A stretch of DNA of 64,000 nucleotides. Source: Kappaphycus alvarezii. Taxonomy: Eukaryota; Rhodophyta; Florideophyceae; Gigartinales; Solieriaceae. Shown here one piece after another: positions 35,601-48,260 of the stretch. The notes under the pieces are model-generated. The model had not been told where the DNA came from and ran no database searches. It saw only the letters and a list, made by a program, of their open reading frames with translations. The DNA lies in contig NADL03000528.1 of assembly GCA_002205965.3 (NCBI GenBank), forward strand, positions 62,001 through 126,000, in the 5' to 3' direction. The translations under genes were made by a program, and so were the position numbers. The first letter of the stretch is position 1; each line of letters begins with the position of its first letter.

Positions 35601-37593
35601 TAAACTGATCGTATCATTACGAGTGTCAAAGGCCCAACAGATTAACACACTATCTGCAGCCACAAAATAATACTTTATCGGCTATCATGTTTTGGTCTAC
35701 CGTGAGCAAAATAAGTCCTGACAAGGCATATACAAAGTCCTTGACACTTCTTGCACATAAGTGACCTTTGATTTCGATGGAAGGGAGATCAAATCCTCCG
35801 TTTACAAGATAGAACATTACATTGCTCTCGAACCCATACCAATCGATGAGGAAACCTCTTCGCCGCCGAATGATCTACAACAAAACCGACTCGCCGACAT
35901 TGACGCTGTAATTGAAGACTTGAGCAAGATTATGCCTATCAATAGAACACAGGAGAACATTGATGCATTCGGAAATGAAGAATTTCTTTTCGAGAGAGAG
36001 GAAAATGAAGTCTACATCACTGAAGCTCTCAACCTTACGGGCCCAGTCGCTAACAGCGTCTCGTTCAATAACGCAAATGCGGAAGAGATTAAAGGGATAA
36101 TACAAGGTGGAGTTTTCAAAGCCACTGATGAAGAAGATCTGTCCGATGATGCTAAAGTCTTTTGGGAAAGTTTCGACTTGACACTGAAGAGCGTCGTTAC
36201 CCCGAATGGGAAACCCAAGGCACGCTACACAGCGCAGAAATCTCTTGATGTCGACAAGGAACGAATGTTACACAACTTATCGACCATGAAACAGAGGTCG
36301 ACCAGAATGATAACCTCCTTTGCTGCCATAGGAGGACACAGAATCTTCTTTAACGACATCAAGCAAGCATGCTTGCAAAGCGAAGCGCCGTTCGCTGTTG
36401 ATGTGTATTTCAAGCCAAGGAACGAAGACTGGCACTAATTTAACCCTTGTTCAGGCCAGTTACTGAAGGTGAGACTCCCGCTCTATGGACTGTTCTACTC
36501 CGTTGATTTTTTGGTTAGACACATTCCAACGCTTCTTGAAGGATGATTTGGGACTCTCACCACTCAGAGGCGACCCGTCTGTCTACCTATGTGTGTATGA
36601 AGGCCACGCTAATGACATGTTTGGTAACTGCATTGACGACTGCTTGGGAGCAGATGACCAAGTATTCATTGAAGTAATTGATGAAATTTCGCATTGGTTC
36701 GACACTAAGGAACGCGATTACGACATTTTTACCTTCTTTGGCATGTTAACATCAAAAATGTTGACAATATCGCTGGAAATATAATATAATGTTGACAACA
36801 TCGTCAAAATTGATCAGAAGACGTACATTGAAAGAATGATGCTGCTTTCAGAGAATGTTTCGTTCAAGGACTTCCGAAGCAAGAGAGCCGCCTTGGCATG
36901 AACTTTCCAATCACTTCCGGATGTATTCATTAATGTGAACAAAGCCTCGCAGATTACTGAGGAAAAATTCTCAAAGGTTGACGTCAACATTGAATAAGGT
37001 GTATCCGCAAGCTGAAGAAGAATTGCTTTCCGATGATCTAACGACCGCTCGATGAGAATTCGTTGCACTTTCGAGTGTACTCGGACGCTTCATTTACTGC
37101 CAAAAGAGACTCTACTACTCAGTTAGGATACCTGATCCTACTCTGTGAAAAAGATCACAACTGCTATTTCTTGGATTTTTCAGGCAGCGAATCCAAACGA
37201 TTTGTGCGATCAATTCTTACTGGTGAGATCCACGCCTTTTCTGATGCGTTTGATTCTGTGTTTGTACAGAAGTCTGATATGCAGAGAATCTATGGTAGGT
37301 AGATTGCAATTAGTATGCTAAGCAACTCGAAGCAGTTGTTCGACGTGATAACCAAAGGCTCTTCCCAGACAGTGAAGAGATTGCTCATTGATATCACTTC
37401 TATTCGTGACGCTTATAACAAGCTCGAGATAACGAAAATCGGTCTCGTTCGAGGCAGTGATAAACCCGGAGACAGCTTGACAAGGTCAATGGAAACACAT
37501 CCTTGGATGAGCTACTCTTCTCTTGCACTGGCACGACTGCAGTGGTGAGGTGGGTAATAAAGACGATATTGGTCGCATTTATATCGGCCGAAC

Positions 37594-37910
37594 TGTGAGA
37601 CTTCCAGTTGAAAATACGTCATTGGTAGTCGCAGAGGTGAATTTGCACCTCGAGTGAGCTCGCAAGTAACCCTTTGTTTTTTGTTTTTAGTGAACATTGC
37701 GAGTCGTGCAATCGCAATGGGAGTAATACATTATGTGCAGTATTTGGTCGTGGAATCTGGCGGTGAGAGAGATGAAGAATTAGACGAGGAACCCTTTGCC
37801 TGCGGCCGCAACACCCTCGGGCGTCGAGGTGCGAGCAGTTAAAGCACTACCGGAAGTCGGTAGCTTCTCGTTTAATTAGCCCCTTCACTTCTTGAAAATC
37901 AGTGTAATCA
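37594..37910 (+). repeat. Nested Copia 3' LTR
   Basis: Ends GTGTAATCA; Gypsy LTR sequence resumes immediately with CAGTCTGG. Confidence 0.85.
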
Positions 37911-40900
37911 CAGTCTGGGCCGTTGGGGGAGATAACGTCCCCTTCCTTAGCTCTCCCTTTCTCTGAAAAAAAGTACAGTCTTTTTTACCCTTTACTTCGT
38001 TTGTTTGGAAACCAGTCTATTTGACGTGTCGTAGTCACTTCGAATTCCGGTCCTCGTTTATTAAGGTTAGTTCAACTCAAAGTTTACGGAACCGAGGTCT
38101 GGGCTCTACTAGACTCCTGGGCCGTACCTGACTTCGTTTTGGTTGACTTGTCTCAACGTCTGTACCGCTCGCCGAACTACACGTCTAGAAAGATCACTGT
38201 TGCGAATGGTTACAGCTCTTCCTTTTTCGGCTCGCTTGTCAAGGTCCCGACAAATTTCGGGGAACAAGCCGTCAAATTAGACTTCCTCGTCGTAGAAAAG
38301 TCCGCAATAGACGTCATCATCGGTCTCCCCACGCTTGCAGCTATGCGTGCAAATATTTTTTAGGGTCACAGCTTTCATTTAACCATTGGTTTCGAAGAAT
38401 TGGTGGTTCAGCTCCAGCCTGATATTAAGTCTACCGAGAAAAAACTGGTCGAGGGCGAAGAGATTGGGACCCCCAGTGAAGATTTCAAGTCTGATTTGAA
38501 CGTCTGTCAGGAGTCTTCAGACAGGTCGGAAGAAGAGATGATCCTGGCTATCCGCGAAGACAAATCTTTCGGATCGGACGGAGATCTTACCAGTGAAGAA
38601 TGCACCACGGACGAAAAAGAAAAGGAAGAGAAGATGCCTGATGCTCTGTTGGCTCGAATCGCTCACTTGAAGGAAGAAACTTAAGGAGAGATAAATAGTT
38701 TGCATCGGGACACAACAATAGTCGCCTAGACTATTGAAAAGCTACGTCTTGTAGCCTTGCCAATGAAGCATGAAGGGTCCTACCAAGATCTACCGCAGCG
38801 TTAGCCGAATGTCACCTTGACACAAACAGATTGGCAGTTGAGAAATCGAAAACATGCTAGATGCTGGGATCATTAACCTTGCATCGTCTGTACGTTCGAT
38901 TCCGGTCGTTATCGTCACGAATAAGGAAGAAAGTCCTAGCTTGCGCGTGGATTACGTAAGAGACAGTACACGTATGACACACTGGGTACAATACTTCCAG
39001 CCTAGAATGGAGGCAAACCATCATCCAACCATAACATGCCAAGTGTCAGAATATTCCACAATGATCAGCTCAGATATCGCCACCCGGAGCGATATGAGAG
39101 GTATGGAGGCGTATCTAGCAGCCAATCAGAGGGCAGAGTACCAAGTGGTTTGAAAAATGGCAAAACGCGTTGTGATTCTGAGTTGCCCGAAAATTGGCTC
39201 TCGTCCCAGGCAACTTTCGATTTGGCCTATTTTACAAGTGTAATAGGTGTACACACAAAAGAGGGGTGCAACTCGCATTTTCATGCTACAAGTGTGCACG
39301 TGTCCAGTTGGCAACTAAAAACAATGGGATCCCATGCATTCTCTCCACTCCACTCTCTCCATGCATTCTGACTTTTTCAACAGTACTTTCAACCGCAAAA
39401 TGAAGGCAGATCGTTGGCTACTACCCAAGATAGAGGATACTTTCGATGAACTAAAGGGTAGCTATATCATAACAAACCTATATTTACTCGTGAGATACTG
39501 GCAAATCCGTATGTCTGAGAAATGAAAAGAAATGACCACTTTCGTCAGCTGTTTTAGTACATTCAAGTTCGAGATGATGCCATCTTGTTTAATTGATTCT
39601 CCTTCTACATTCCAGCGCAAGATAGACGACTTATTGAAAAACATTCCCCTCTCCCGGGTCTATTTGGATGATTTATTAATCTTCTCTAACTCTATGGATG
39701 ATCATATTGATCACCTAACTGTCGCTTTCAAAGTAATCGGGGACGCAGGACTTAAACTTAAGATTACAAAATGCGCGTTTGCTATGTCCAGCATAAACCT
39801 ACTTAGTCACATCGTAGACACCCGTGGAGTCCACGTCGACGAGGGGAACATTTTATTTCATCAAGAGTGCCCCCGTCCCTACTAATTCAACGGAGTTGCG
39901 TAACTTTCTCGGCCTCACTGGGTACTATCGTCGTTTCATCAATGATTTTGCCGGAATATCTGCTGCCCTCCACAAAGCAGCTTCGGGTAACAACAAATTA
40001 GAATGGACTGAGGATATTACTACCGCCTTCGAAACTCTGAAATATAAGCTTACTTCTCCGCCGGTGATAGCCGTCCGGTACTTCGAGTCCCCCTTCATTG
40101 TGGAAACCGACGCTTCCAATGCCGCCGTTGGGGCAGTTCTGGCCTCAAAAAAGGAGGATGGCAAGATTAATCCCATGCAGTACGAAAGCTGAATGATAAA
40201 CTCAGCAGGACGTAGCTATTCAGCCTACGAGAGGGAAGCCCTCGCCTTCATTTTCGCTTCGAGGATATTTGGGGTGTATGTGTTATCGACGGAGCTGTTC
40301 AAGCTCATTACCGACGATCGGGCCCTTCTTTATGCATTCAAGAAAAACGAAATTCACGGAAATATGGCTGGTCGGATGGACTTCCTTGCGGAGTATGAGT
40401 TCGAGGTAGAGTAAAAGCAAGGTAGAGTACATTCCAGGCGCGTGCCACGGAGCATCTGACTAACTTTCACATGCCAGCTCCTCTCCTACCTCTGAACATC
40501 ATTAAGGATATCTAGTTGCCGCGCTGAATTGTGCCAATGCCGAGTAAAATACCACAATCGAGTCTTTCCTGCTCGACGTCACCCGTCATTTGCAAGGTTT
40601 GAAAATCCGAGTTGATGATGAGGAAAAGCATTTTTCGGTCAAGTTGATGGCTAAAATTTCATTATGTGGGATCGAAAGCTTCTTATACGTACCAGAAATG
40701 GGCTAAAAGTGTGCACCGTTTATGCAGGACAGGGTTGCAGTATTGAAGACTTTTCATGACTATGTTGGATACTGCGACAAGAAGACGACAAAGAAATTTT
40801 TCGTAGACCGTTATTAGTGGCCGCAGATGCACCAAGACATTCACAAATACGTGAAGAGTTGCAACTGGTCCCTGAAGACGAGACGTTTTCCGCCGTATCG

Positions 40901-42451
40901 CACAACTTTGAATGTCCCATTGACGAATATCTTCGAGATCTATTCGACCGACTTCGCGGAACCTCCACCGATGTCAGACGCAAATAAGAAGTGTCAGCTT
41001 ATCGGCGTCGAGCATTTGACAGAACTTTTGGTGCTCCGAAGACTGTTATTTCCAACAACGCCGGGTGCTTTACCGCTGCTGCCATCGCGGCCTTCATAAA
41101 GAAACATGGAATTAATTAGACCACCGTTCTCACGTATGTTCCCATGTCTAATAGTAGAGCTGAGAGGATGGTACGGACCATCAATGCCGCCGCGAAGAAG
41201 ATGGTCGTCGGTCAAAGAACATTGGGAAGATTATTTGCCCCATGTCTTAAGCGGACACCGCCGCTGTCTCTTTTCCGCAGGAGCTCCGCCGTTCGTACTG
41301 ATTTTTGGAGTAGTTCTGCACATGTTTTCATTTGAACCCATCGCGTTGATAGACAAAGCTTCCGATACAAACCGCATGTTGGAACGTCTGGCCTCCTCCG
41401 CATCTAGTGCCCAGCATCGAGAGTAAAAATTCGTAGATTTGGTGAGTCAACCTCGACAGTGCCTCGTATATTCAGCATTGGGATTTGAATTCGGGGGCGC
41501 ATGTGCAGGTGGTAATATCAGACGCTAAGTGTTCTGCCCCTCGGTCGCGCTATTACGAGCCTTGCCGCGTTTGGAAAGTTGCACAACCCCGATACTGACT
41601 CATCTCATACGTGGATCTTAATTCCCTACGCGCCATACACACTAGGAGGTTAGCTCCTTTCTTCTTTCGCCCGAGCCACGTAAAGGCCTAGGTGCGCTGG
41701 ATTGAACCATGATAGTTATTGCTTCATCCTATTTTTAATGATTTTCCATGAATTCTTGTTTGGTTGAGTAATAGGGTAGATCACTTCATATTTGGACCCG
41801 AGAAATTATTCATGTCACACCGTCTCTTACCCAGTCATGGAGCTTAAATAATACTACCGCACAATCATCAACCAATATCTCTTGAATGTAGGTTGGGGCT
41901 TGAAACTCATTCACGACTTCCTTGGTCGCCCCTATACTTATCATTCGATGAAGAAGAACCTATGGTTGGACGGTTCCTCATATTCTCCTTCACACGATCT
42001 GAAGAAGTATCAGGAAAACTGTGATCTCAGGAAGTGGTGTCTTGCTTACCTGCCAAAATCACTCTCCGTACGTCAGTTATCTTCAAAAAGTCCTTCGGAT
42101 CTTCCTCCCGCAGCAAGTTTTCGAAGAAGCTTCAGAGAAACGCATCATGTACTACTCCGTACAATCATTTATTAGTACTATTTCTTCCCTTGAGTCTAGT
42201 TATACGGCATTTTGAGCACTGCGGCGACATATAACCGTCTCTATGTAAATTGCGCTTGAAAGAGAGCAAGACAATCCACGGCTCAAGTTGACATCAAGCT
42301 CACTCATATCCTGCTGCCGAAGACTACTTTTGAAGCGGCCGCGCGGAGTTTCGTTAACACTAACATGGCTTAAAACCACGGGAATAGGAAAAACGCGGTT
42401 CAATCCTCCCATGACATTGGCAAAAGAAGTACAAAGAGGTCTTTAACCCAG

Positions 42452-43327
42452 CTATTCCGAGGTTCCCCGATCGCCTTTTAAGTCTTGGGACCAATAATTC
42501 TCTGCCCATCCCTTCACAAGGATGAGGTACGGTGCATTCGCCGCGGATACCTGCCTGCAGCGACCTTGCAAGTCTCGAAATGGAACTTCAAAGTTCCTGT
42601 CAAGAAATGGGAGCGCCAGAGGCGAGGGTGCCCACGAAAACGGGAAGAGTACCCTATAATACTTTTTGGGGTGCTTATGACACCAGGAATAAATCATCAT
42701 GATGCACCCGACCCTAGAAGCTAGCTTCCTCTGGAACAATTTGTTGACAACGAATATGTCCCTCTGCTCTTGTTCGAAGTTACTTCTAGGGGGATTACGG
42801 AGACCAGCCCCCGGAGGCGCTTCTTGAAATGGAAAAGTGTACCAGTCGATAAGATAACCCTCTCCGGTCTCTTCGTCGACGGCAAAGTACTGCCCCATGA
42901 ATCAATCTTGGACAACTTCTGGTTTCTTACAAACCACGGAAGAGATTTTGTACGTCGGAATTTCCAGGTACTCCGCATGTTCTTCGCGTTCGAGAAGGGG
43001 TTTGGTGAGGCTCAGTCTGAGTGCCAATTCCCTGTCAATCACGTTCTTATGTTGGCTAGATGCAGCAATTTTAACTTTTTTCCTACCGAGGAAGAGAGGA
43101 GCTTAGTAGTAAGACAGTTCTGCCGAAACTTGTTTCTACTTTTCGTAGCCACCAAACGAGACCCTGAAAAAGATGTCGTCCAGACGAAAACCCACCCTCC
43201 GAGACCTGGTAATTTTAATAACATATGGACGATCAGAAAGGCGAAGAAACTTATTCTTGTTCGCTCCGTGCAGGACCCGATCCAAAAAGAAGTACTCCAT
43301 TGTCTTGAGGTAGCTTCGGGGGTGTGA
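42452..43327 (-). other. Unidentified coding-like stretch, minus strand
   Basis: The minus strand reads like protein over nearly 290 codons, with blocks such as Y-L-E-I-P-T-Y-K, D-E-E-T-G-E-G-Y-L-I-D-W-Y, F-P-F-Q-E-A-P-P-G and N-A-P-Y-L-I-L-V-K-G-W. It lies against the strand of the Gypsy that surrounds it, between that element's integrase and 3' LTR. I do not recognise the family; a captured gene or a piece of another element are both possible. A plus-strand frame (42770-43327) overlaps and is probably its shadow. It is interrupted, so treat as a remnant. Confidence 0.3.
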
Positions 43328-43789
43328 TGTGTTGTTAGTACCAGGGAATTGAGACAGCCTCTTTCTTACCGCTTTGCAGGATAGCTACAACCGGGGAGCC
43401 CTCCCGCCTGTGGAACGTCGGGTGGTTTGTTTAGTATGCGCCATCCTACTGGTCCATGGGAGAAGTTTGGGATGGAGGTACCACCGTATTCCTTTGACTC
43501 TACACGCTCAGTTGATGGGCAAGTCGCGGAGGATTTGTCTGACCTGAATCAACATAAGCTTCGAGGCGAAGATGGCGAGCGGGAGGAGATGCAAGGCTTT
43601 GTGAAGCTCAAAGCTCAAAAATTGTCTGCTTGGTTATGAGAAGGGCATGAAAAGTCAGGCGGGGTTAGAGGATGTCTGTGTTGCGTTTTGGAGATGATTG
43701 CAGTGGTTGATAGACTCCTAGCTTGAGCTGATCGGACTCAATCTAAAGTGCACCCTTGCTGCGAGTTGAGGACCGGGTAGGGATGAGAC

Positions 43790-44100
43790 TGTTTTTACCG
43801 AAAGGTGAATTTTATATGATTTTAGGGGTGTCTATGGTGATTTTTTACTGTTTGCGACCGTACTTTCTATCTTTTGTTACCTCTTATTTTTGCATGATTT
43901 TTTATGTTACAATAAAGTAGTGTACAGTAGCACGCAACTTTTCTGGCGATTCTCGGCCACAACCTATTCGGTTGCCGATTATGTAGCTAGCGGCCGAGGC
44001 GTCTGGACCATTGGGAGGAGGTCACATCCCCTCCCTTAACTCACCCCTTCTTTGAAAATAGACTACTATCTTCTTTAACCTTCCTTCACTCTCTATTCCC
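43790..44100 (+). repeat. 3' LTR of the old Gypsy, uninterrupted copy
   Basis: Matches 32170-32380 in its first two thirds (TTTCTATCTTTTGTTA, CTGGCGATTCT, GCCAC) and 37911-38010 in the rest. It is the key that shows the other LTR was split by an insertion. Exact ends not found. Confidence 0.7.
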
Positions 44101-44390
44101 TGTCAGGTACTACTAGGCACTCTGTAGGATATTCCGGGCCAACACCGACCATATCTTTCAAATATTAGACAACCCCACAGATCCCCCCTTTTCAGCTATT
44201 CGCACGCTGGGGATGACTTCCAGTAGAGAGAAAATTTACTGCCTTAATATTGAGTACAGTATAGTTTTGAAACTTGTTCCGTAGTTCAGAATTTGCAGTA
44301 CATACAGTACTGTCATCCTCTAGTACAGCACATGAGTGCTGTACTGCACGCTTGTGTATAAATACAGTATATAAATAGCGTAGCTGTCGG
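44101..44390. other. Unassigned, rich in TACAGTA-type words
   Basis: No gene. Contains several TACAGTA/TACTGTA words and an imperfect palindrome around CAGCACATGAGTGCTG (about 44327). Confidence 0.4.
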
Positions 44391-44627
44391 TGTACAGGAA
44401 CCTAGTTGCAGGGATGTCAAAAGACGCGCCTGTAACGTGTTGGGGTAGTTGCGATATCTCGACTGGTGATTATGTCTTTTCCTTGCCCTCAATCGAAGCA
44501 GAAGTATAACCTTGACTTTACTACTTGAAGAATATCTGCAGGCGGCGTACTGTCAAATTGACTAACACTGTAACCCATCATGCAAATTTGCCACACATAA
44601 AATGTAAGGGAGCACATTGAAGCGACA
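44391..44627 (-). repeat. Old Copia 3' LTR
   Basis: Begins TGTACAGG, ends GAAGCGACA (plus strand). Confidence 0.8.
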
Positions 44628-47600
44628 TTTTATCTCTTTCTTCGAACATTGTGCATTAAGGCTTCAGTTTGAAACGATTACTAATTTGATATCTCGTTCA
44701 AACCAGGTGTTTGGTGTCAATTTGATAGAGTTTTTTTCAAGAATATTTCGCAACGGGTTACATGTGTTGGATTTTGCTAAGGCGTCGTCTGGATTCTGGG
44801 ATGTCGGGGTCCAGAAAACTTCTGTTATTTTCACGACGTCCGTAGATTTTTCGTAGAATTCGAAGGTCAAGTAAAAGTCGTTTCTCCGTCGTTGAGTTGA
44901 CATTCGTAAGACAGTCTAAAAGGTTGCGCGAGTCAGGGTAAAACTTCACTGGCACTATTTTTCCAGAAATGTCGTTCACAGCAAGACGTGTTGTTGATGC
45001 CACATCAAAGCCATGAGCCATTGCAAATAATTCAGCGGCGAAAACATTTTTGTCGCTCTTCGAGATCTAATGCTACTATAGTTCACTAAGATGGAACTTA
45101 CTTCACCATCCATTAATATGATGACATATTCGAGCTGAAACATGAGAGCTTTGTTAATTGCTAAGCCTGCATCGATGAAAACGGCCAATTCGATGGGAAG
45201 TACATCCAGGGGTACAAATCGAAGTCCTGTTTGAGTGTCTTCCTTACATGCCTTTATCGCTTTGTTCAATTCCTTGGCTTCTTTTTCGTCGGGTTCAGTC
45301 TCCTGAGACAGTTGGGAGAAAGCTCAGGTGCAATCAGGCGGACAGACAGCAGCAATGTATGCTCTTCATGCACGCTCGGTCACGAATTGCTCCTTGGTTG
45401 AAGCCGATGTGTCCAAATAGTTTGGCTTGTCGATATGACGTTGTTAGGAGATATCGAAAGCTTTTCCGTCATAACGCACAGTTGCTCCGTTGAACTTGAC
45501 TTCGTTATGTGGAGAGAGAAATCCCATGTTCTTAGATTCGCAAGCGCTGCTTGAGTTTCTGCTCTAGCTCAATGAATTTGTCGTTCCCCACGTAGACCTT
45601 GTCGTTTGCTTGGAGGCATGCAATACCCCCCGGAAGATTCTTTTTCTGCTCTCTAATCGCTATGAAACTTTTGGAGTAAAGTAGGCACGGGTCATATACA
45701 GATGGAACTATTTTGATATCTTTAGTGTGGTAACGATGGTAGGTGGGAACCAGTTATTAGGGAAAAAGAGACGTTGAAGGGTTGTTTCAGACTGTAAATA
45801 TGCTTGCGAAACGTCTGTTAATATGACCTTAACAGATTTGTCACGTAATGCGCGAGAGAAGGAGGCGTTGGGATGCACATTGGACTGTGTGATCATGCGC
45901 CAAAAAACAGTGCCTGTCATTGAACCCTTGAACCATGAGTCTGAACTTTTAAAAAGCTTGTTGTGTTCCTTTGTGTTTAACTTGGTCGACGAATCTGGCA
46001 CCGTAAATATGTAATCCTTCAGGGTTGATCCTGTTGCTAATTGAGAAGACGCCACGTTCAGATAGCCAATTATTTTCTTTCAGACGGACGCAGCATACTT
46101 CGGATTGTCGAGTGACTGTGAAGAGCTGCTTGAACTGAAAACGGCTGGAGATTTGGGCGAAATATTTCTATTAAAGTGTAAAATGGTGTGAGGATTGTAA
46201 TCATTTTCATTTATGCTAAATAATGTTTTCCTACACGAAAGGATGTCGCAGTCCGGATCATCATCCGAGAATAATGTAATATCATTTCAACAGGTTCATT
46301 TTTGGTTGAAGTTTTTGGTCTAGACCTCCGCTATTGGAACTTGGGCAAACGGTTTCAATGAGGATACCAAAGAACGTGTTGGCCAAGTGCTGATTCCTGT
46401 TGCAGATGCGAGCTGTGAGGTTGTGGGACGTGGTCGAATCTCGAAGAGTTTCCAAGAAGCAATTACAGTTGCTATTGGTATCAATTCGCGCAATGTTTGC
46501 ACTATGGCCAGTTTCTGATGGTGATTCATCATCGATGGTGAAGATAAAAAGGTGCGCAGCCAAATACTCAAGTTGGTCTGCAAGGTCTTCATCCTTCTCG
46601 CTGTCGTCGTCTTCGTGGTCGTTGACAACGAACGGATGTCATAAACTGGTGGAAAAACTTTTTCGTCATCAGAGCTGCTAGCCCTTCCTCGTTGGTGTAG
46701 TTCGTAGACCAAAATCCCTTGCGCCTGCAGACAAAGCATGTGCGATGGTTGATCGCGACTTTGGCTATCTCCTCTGAATTTTCGATCAACGAAGTGTACA
46801 TCTAGTGCCGGTTCATTTTTTGGCAGTCATTGCTGCTCGCGGGGAGTGAAAGTCAGCAATAATGTCTTCCAAATCATCCGCTGGTTTTTAGTAGTCCAAT
46901 TTACATGCTTTGATACCCTTAACAGCGTTTTGAAGCTTTTTTTCCAAAAATTCTTCCTTTTGATAGTCGTTTAAGAGGCCAGATTGAATGTCCTCCAGGC
47001 GGACAACAAGTAAGTTCAACCAATCGTTTGCTCTCCTTCCAGTGTTCGCTGACAAAATAGTCTCGAGCTTGATAGAGTCCTGGTCTCGTAAAACTCCACT
47101 AGTTTGTTCCCCAGTTAGAAAACGTTTCAGTATTGCACCACAAAGGTCTTCGAAATTTATTCGCTTGCCCTGGAGATGATCAAAGTAGTACTGAAAAGCT
47201 CTTTCATTCAGCATAATGGAGAATGCCTTGGGTTTATAGGCTTCCTCCAGGCCGTTCCGCATACATCGCTCAGTAAAAATCCTTAACTTTCGTCCAGAGT
47301 TGTCACCTTCCTTCCCTGAGAATCGATCCTCATCTCTTTAATAGGCCTTCTAAACGTTGCAGACGTTCTTCGGTAAAGAAAAACTTACACAATAGCTTAG
47401 TCCTGACCAAATGAGTTCATCAGACCATCAGCCAGTGACATAGTTGAACTCCTTTGAATTGAAGGTACTTCAATATCATCTTCTGGCCAAGGAATATCAT
47501 CCTCCACAACCTTTTTATAAAGCAGTGGCAAAGGGAACGTTCCGACCTTTCTTGATATAGACTCCTTGACGGCGCAATAGATCTCGAAGCTCTCGACGGG

Positions 47601-47890
47601 TGCTCGCGCTTAGCTCGGCGAAATCTTCTTCAGAATATGATTTCAAATCTTCCGCGGAATATTTCGATAAATTATCGTTGCACCATCCTTTTGACTTGTA
47701 AAGCTTCACGCTGTACCATGCAAATTGTTGACGAGATATAGAAATTTCCTTCATCAGTAAATACGATCGATGCGGTATTTCGATCACTTCTAAGTGGGGC
47801 TATGCGGCGACTGTGCTCCACGTTGGAGAAAGCTGGCTCGGTTATTTCCTTGCGGATCTGTGCCGATCAACATCCGGACTGATCAGTGTC

Positions 47891-48173
47891 TGTGCACAGT
47901 CACCTAGTTGCAGGGATATCAAAAGACGCGCCTGTAACGGGTTGGGTAGTTGCGATATCGCGACTGGTATTTCTGTTTTTTCCCTTGCCTTTTATCGATA
48001 CAGGTGCATGGCCTTGACTCTACTACATTAAAAAACCCCAAGCTTTCCCCATTGCTACTTGTAGACTATCGACCCACGGTGTACTGTCAAATTGACTAAT
48101 AATGGAAGCCATCATGCAAATTTGCCACACACAAAATGTGAGCGAACACAAGAGCGAACATATTGAAGCGACA
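47891..48173 (-). repeat. Old Copia 5' LTR
   Basis: Begins TGTGCACA, ends GAAGCGACA (plus strand); longer than its partner by about 45 bases. Confidence 0.8.
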
Positions 48174-48231
48174 GTATCAAATCGAAATTCTGTGCGTTGA
48201 AAATCAATGCATTAAACATTTACGCCATGCA

Positions 48232-48247
48232 GTACCTTCGAAGGTAC
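48232..48247. repeat. Perfect 16-bp palindrome
   Basis: GTACCTTCGAAGGTAC lies in the short gap between two retroelements. Confidence 0.9.
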
Positions 48248-48260
48248 GACATTACTGTAC

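Larger units (their letters stand above)
32381..37910 (+). mobile_element. Ty1/Copia element nested in a Gypsy LTR
   Basis: LTRs 32381-32672 and 37594-37910 both start TGTGAGA and end ATCA, sharing CGTCATTGGTAGTCG and GCTTCTCGTTTAATTA. Internal order: Gag (about 32.9-34.5 kb) ending in a zinc knuckle C-F-N-C-G-K-S-D-H (34.26 kb), protease (34.6-34.8 kb, L-L-L-G-L-E), integrase (35.0-35.7 kb, with D-M-G-P-Q-F and G-V-G-E-R-Y-H), reverse transcriptase (36.0-36.8 kb, D-I-K-Q-A-C-L-Q-S), RNase H (37.05-37.5 kb, Y-S-D-A-S-F). This is Copia order, of a type I associate with fungal and oomycete elements. Older than the young Copia; about ten breaks. No clear target duplication. Confidence 0.88.
32170..44100 (+). 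mobile_element. Old Ty3/Gypsy element, its 5' LTR split by a Copia
   Basis: 32170-32380 and 37911-38010 together align, in order, with an uninterrupted copy at about 43790-44100, which is therefore the 3' LTR. The join is at GAGGCGT/TCTGG. Internal parts after the nested Copia: protease (38.1-38.4 kb, with the V-I-I-G-L-P block), an acidic linker (38.4-38.7 kb), reverse transcriptase (38.85-39.85 kb, with Y-L-D-D-L), RNase H (39.85-40.4 kb) and integrase (40.7-41.4 kb). Gag is not obvious. The LTRs differ at about three bases in ten, so it is old. More than ten breaks. About 2.3 kb of other sequence lies between integrase and 3' LTR. Confidence 0.75.
44391..48173 (-). mobile_element. Ty1/Copia element, minus strand, old
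   Basis: LTRs 44391-44627 and 47891-48173 start TGT and end GCGACA on the plus strand and share CCTAGTTGCAGGGAT and TACTGTCAAATTGACTAA. On the minus strand: Gag (47.8-46.9 kb) with L-R-D-L-L-R-R-Q-G-V-Y, zinc knuckle C-F-V-C-R-R-K-G-F-W-S-T (46.7 kb), reverse transcriptase (about 46.1-45.5 kb, D-V-S-Q-A-Y-L-Q-S), RNase H (45.25-44.7 kb). The knuckle followed by W-S-T is the type I know from fungal and oomycete Copia. At 3.8 kb it is short: protease and integrase appear to be largely missing. More than ten breaks. No matching target duplication. Confidence 0.82.
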
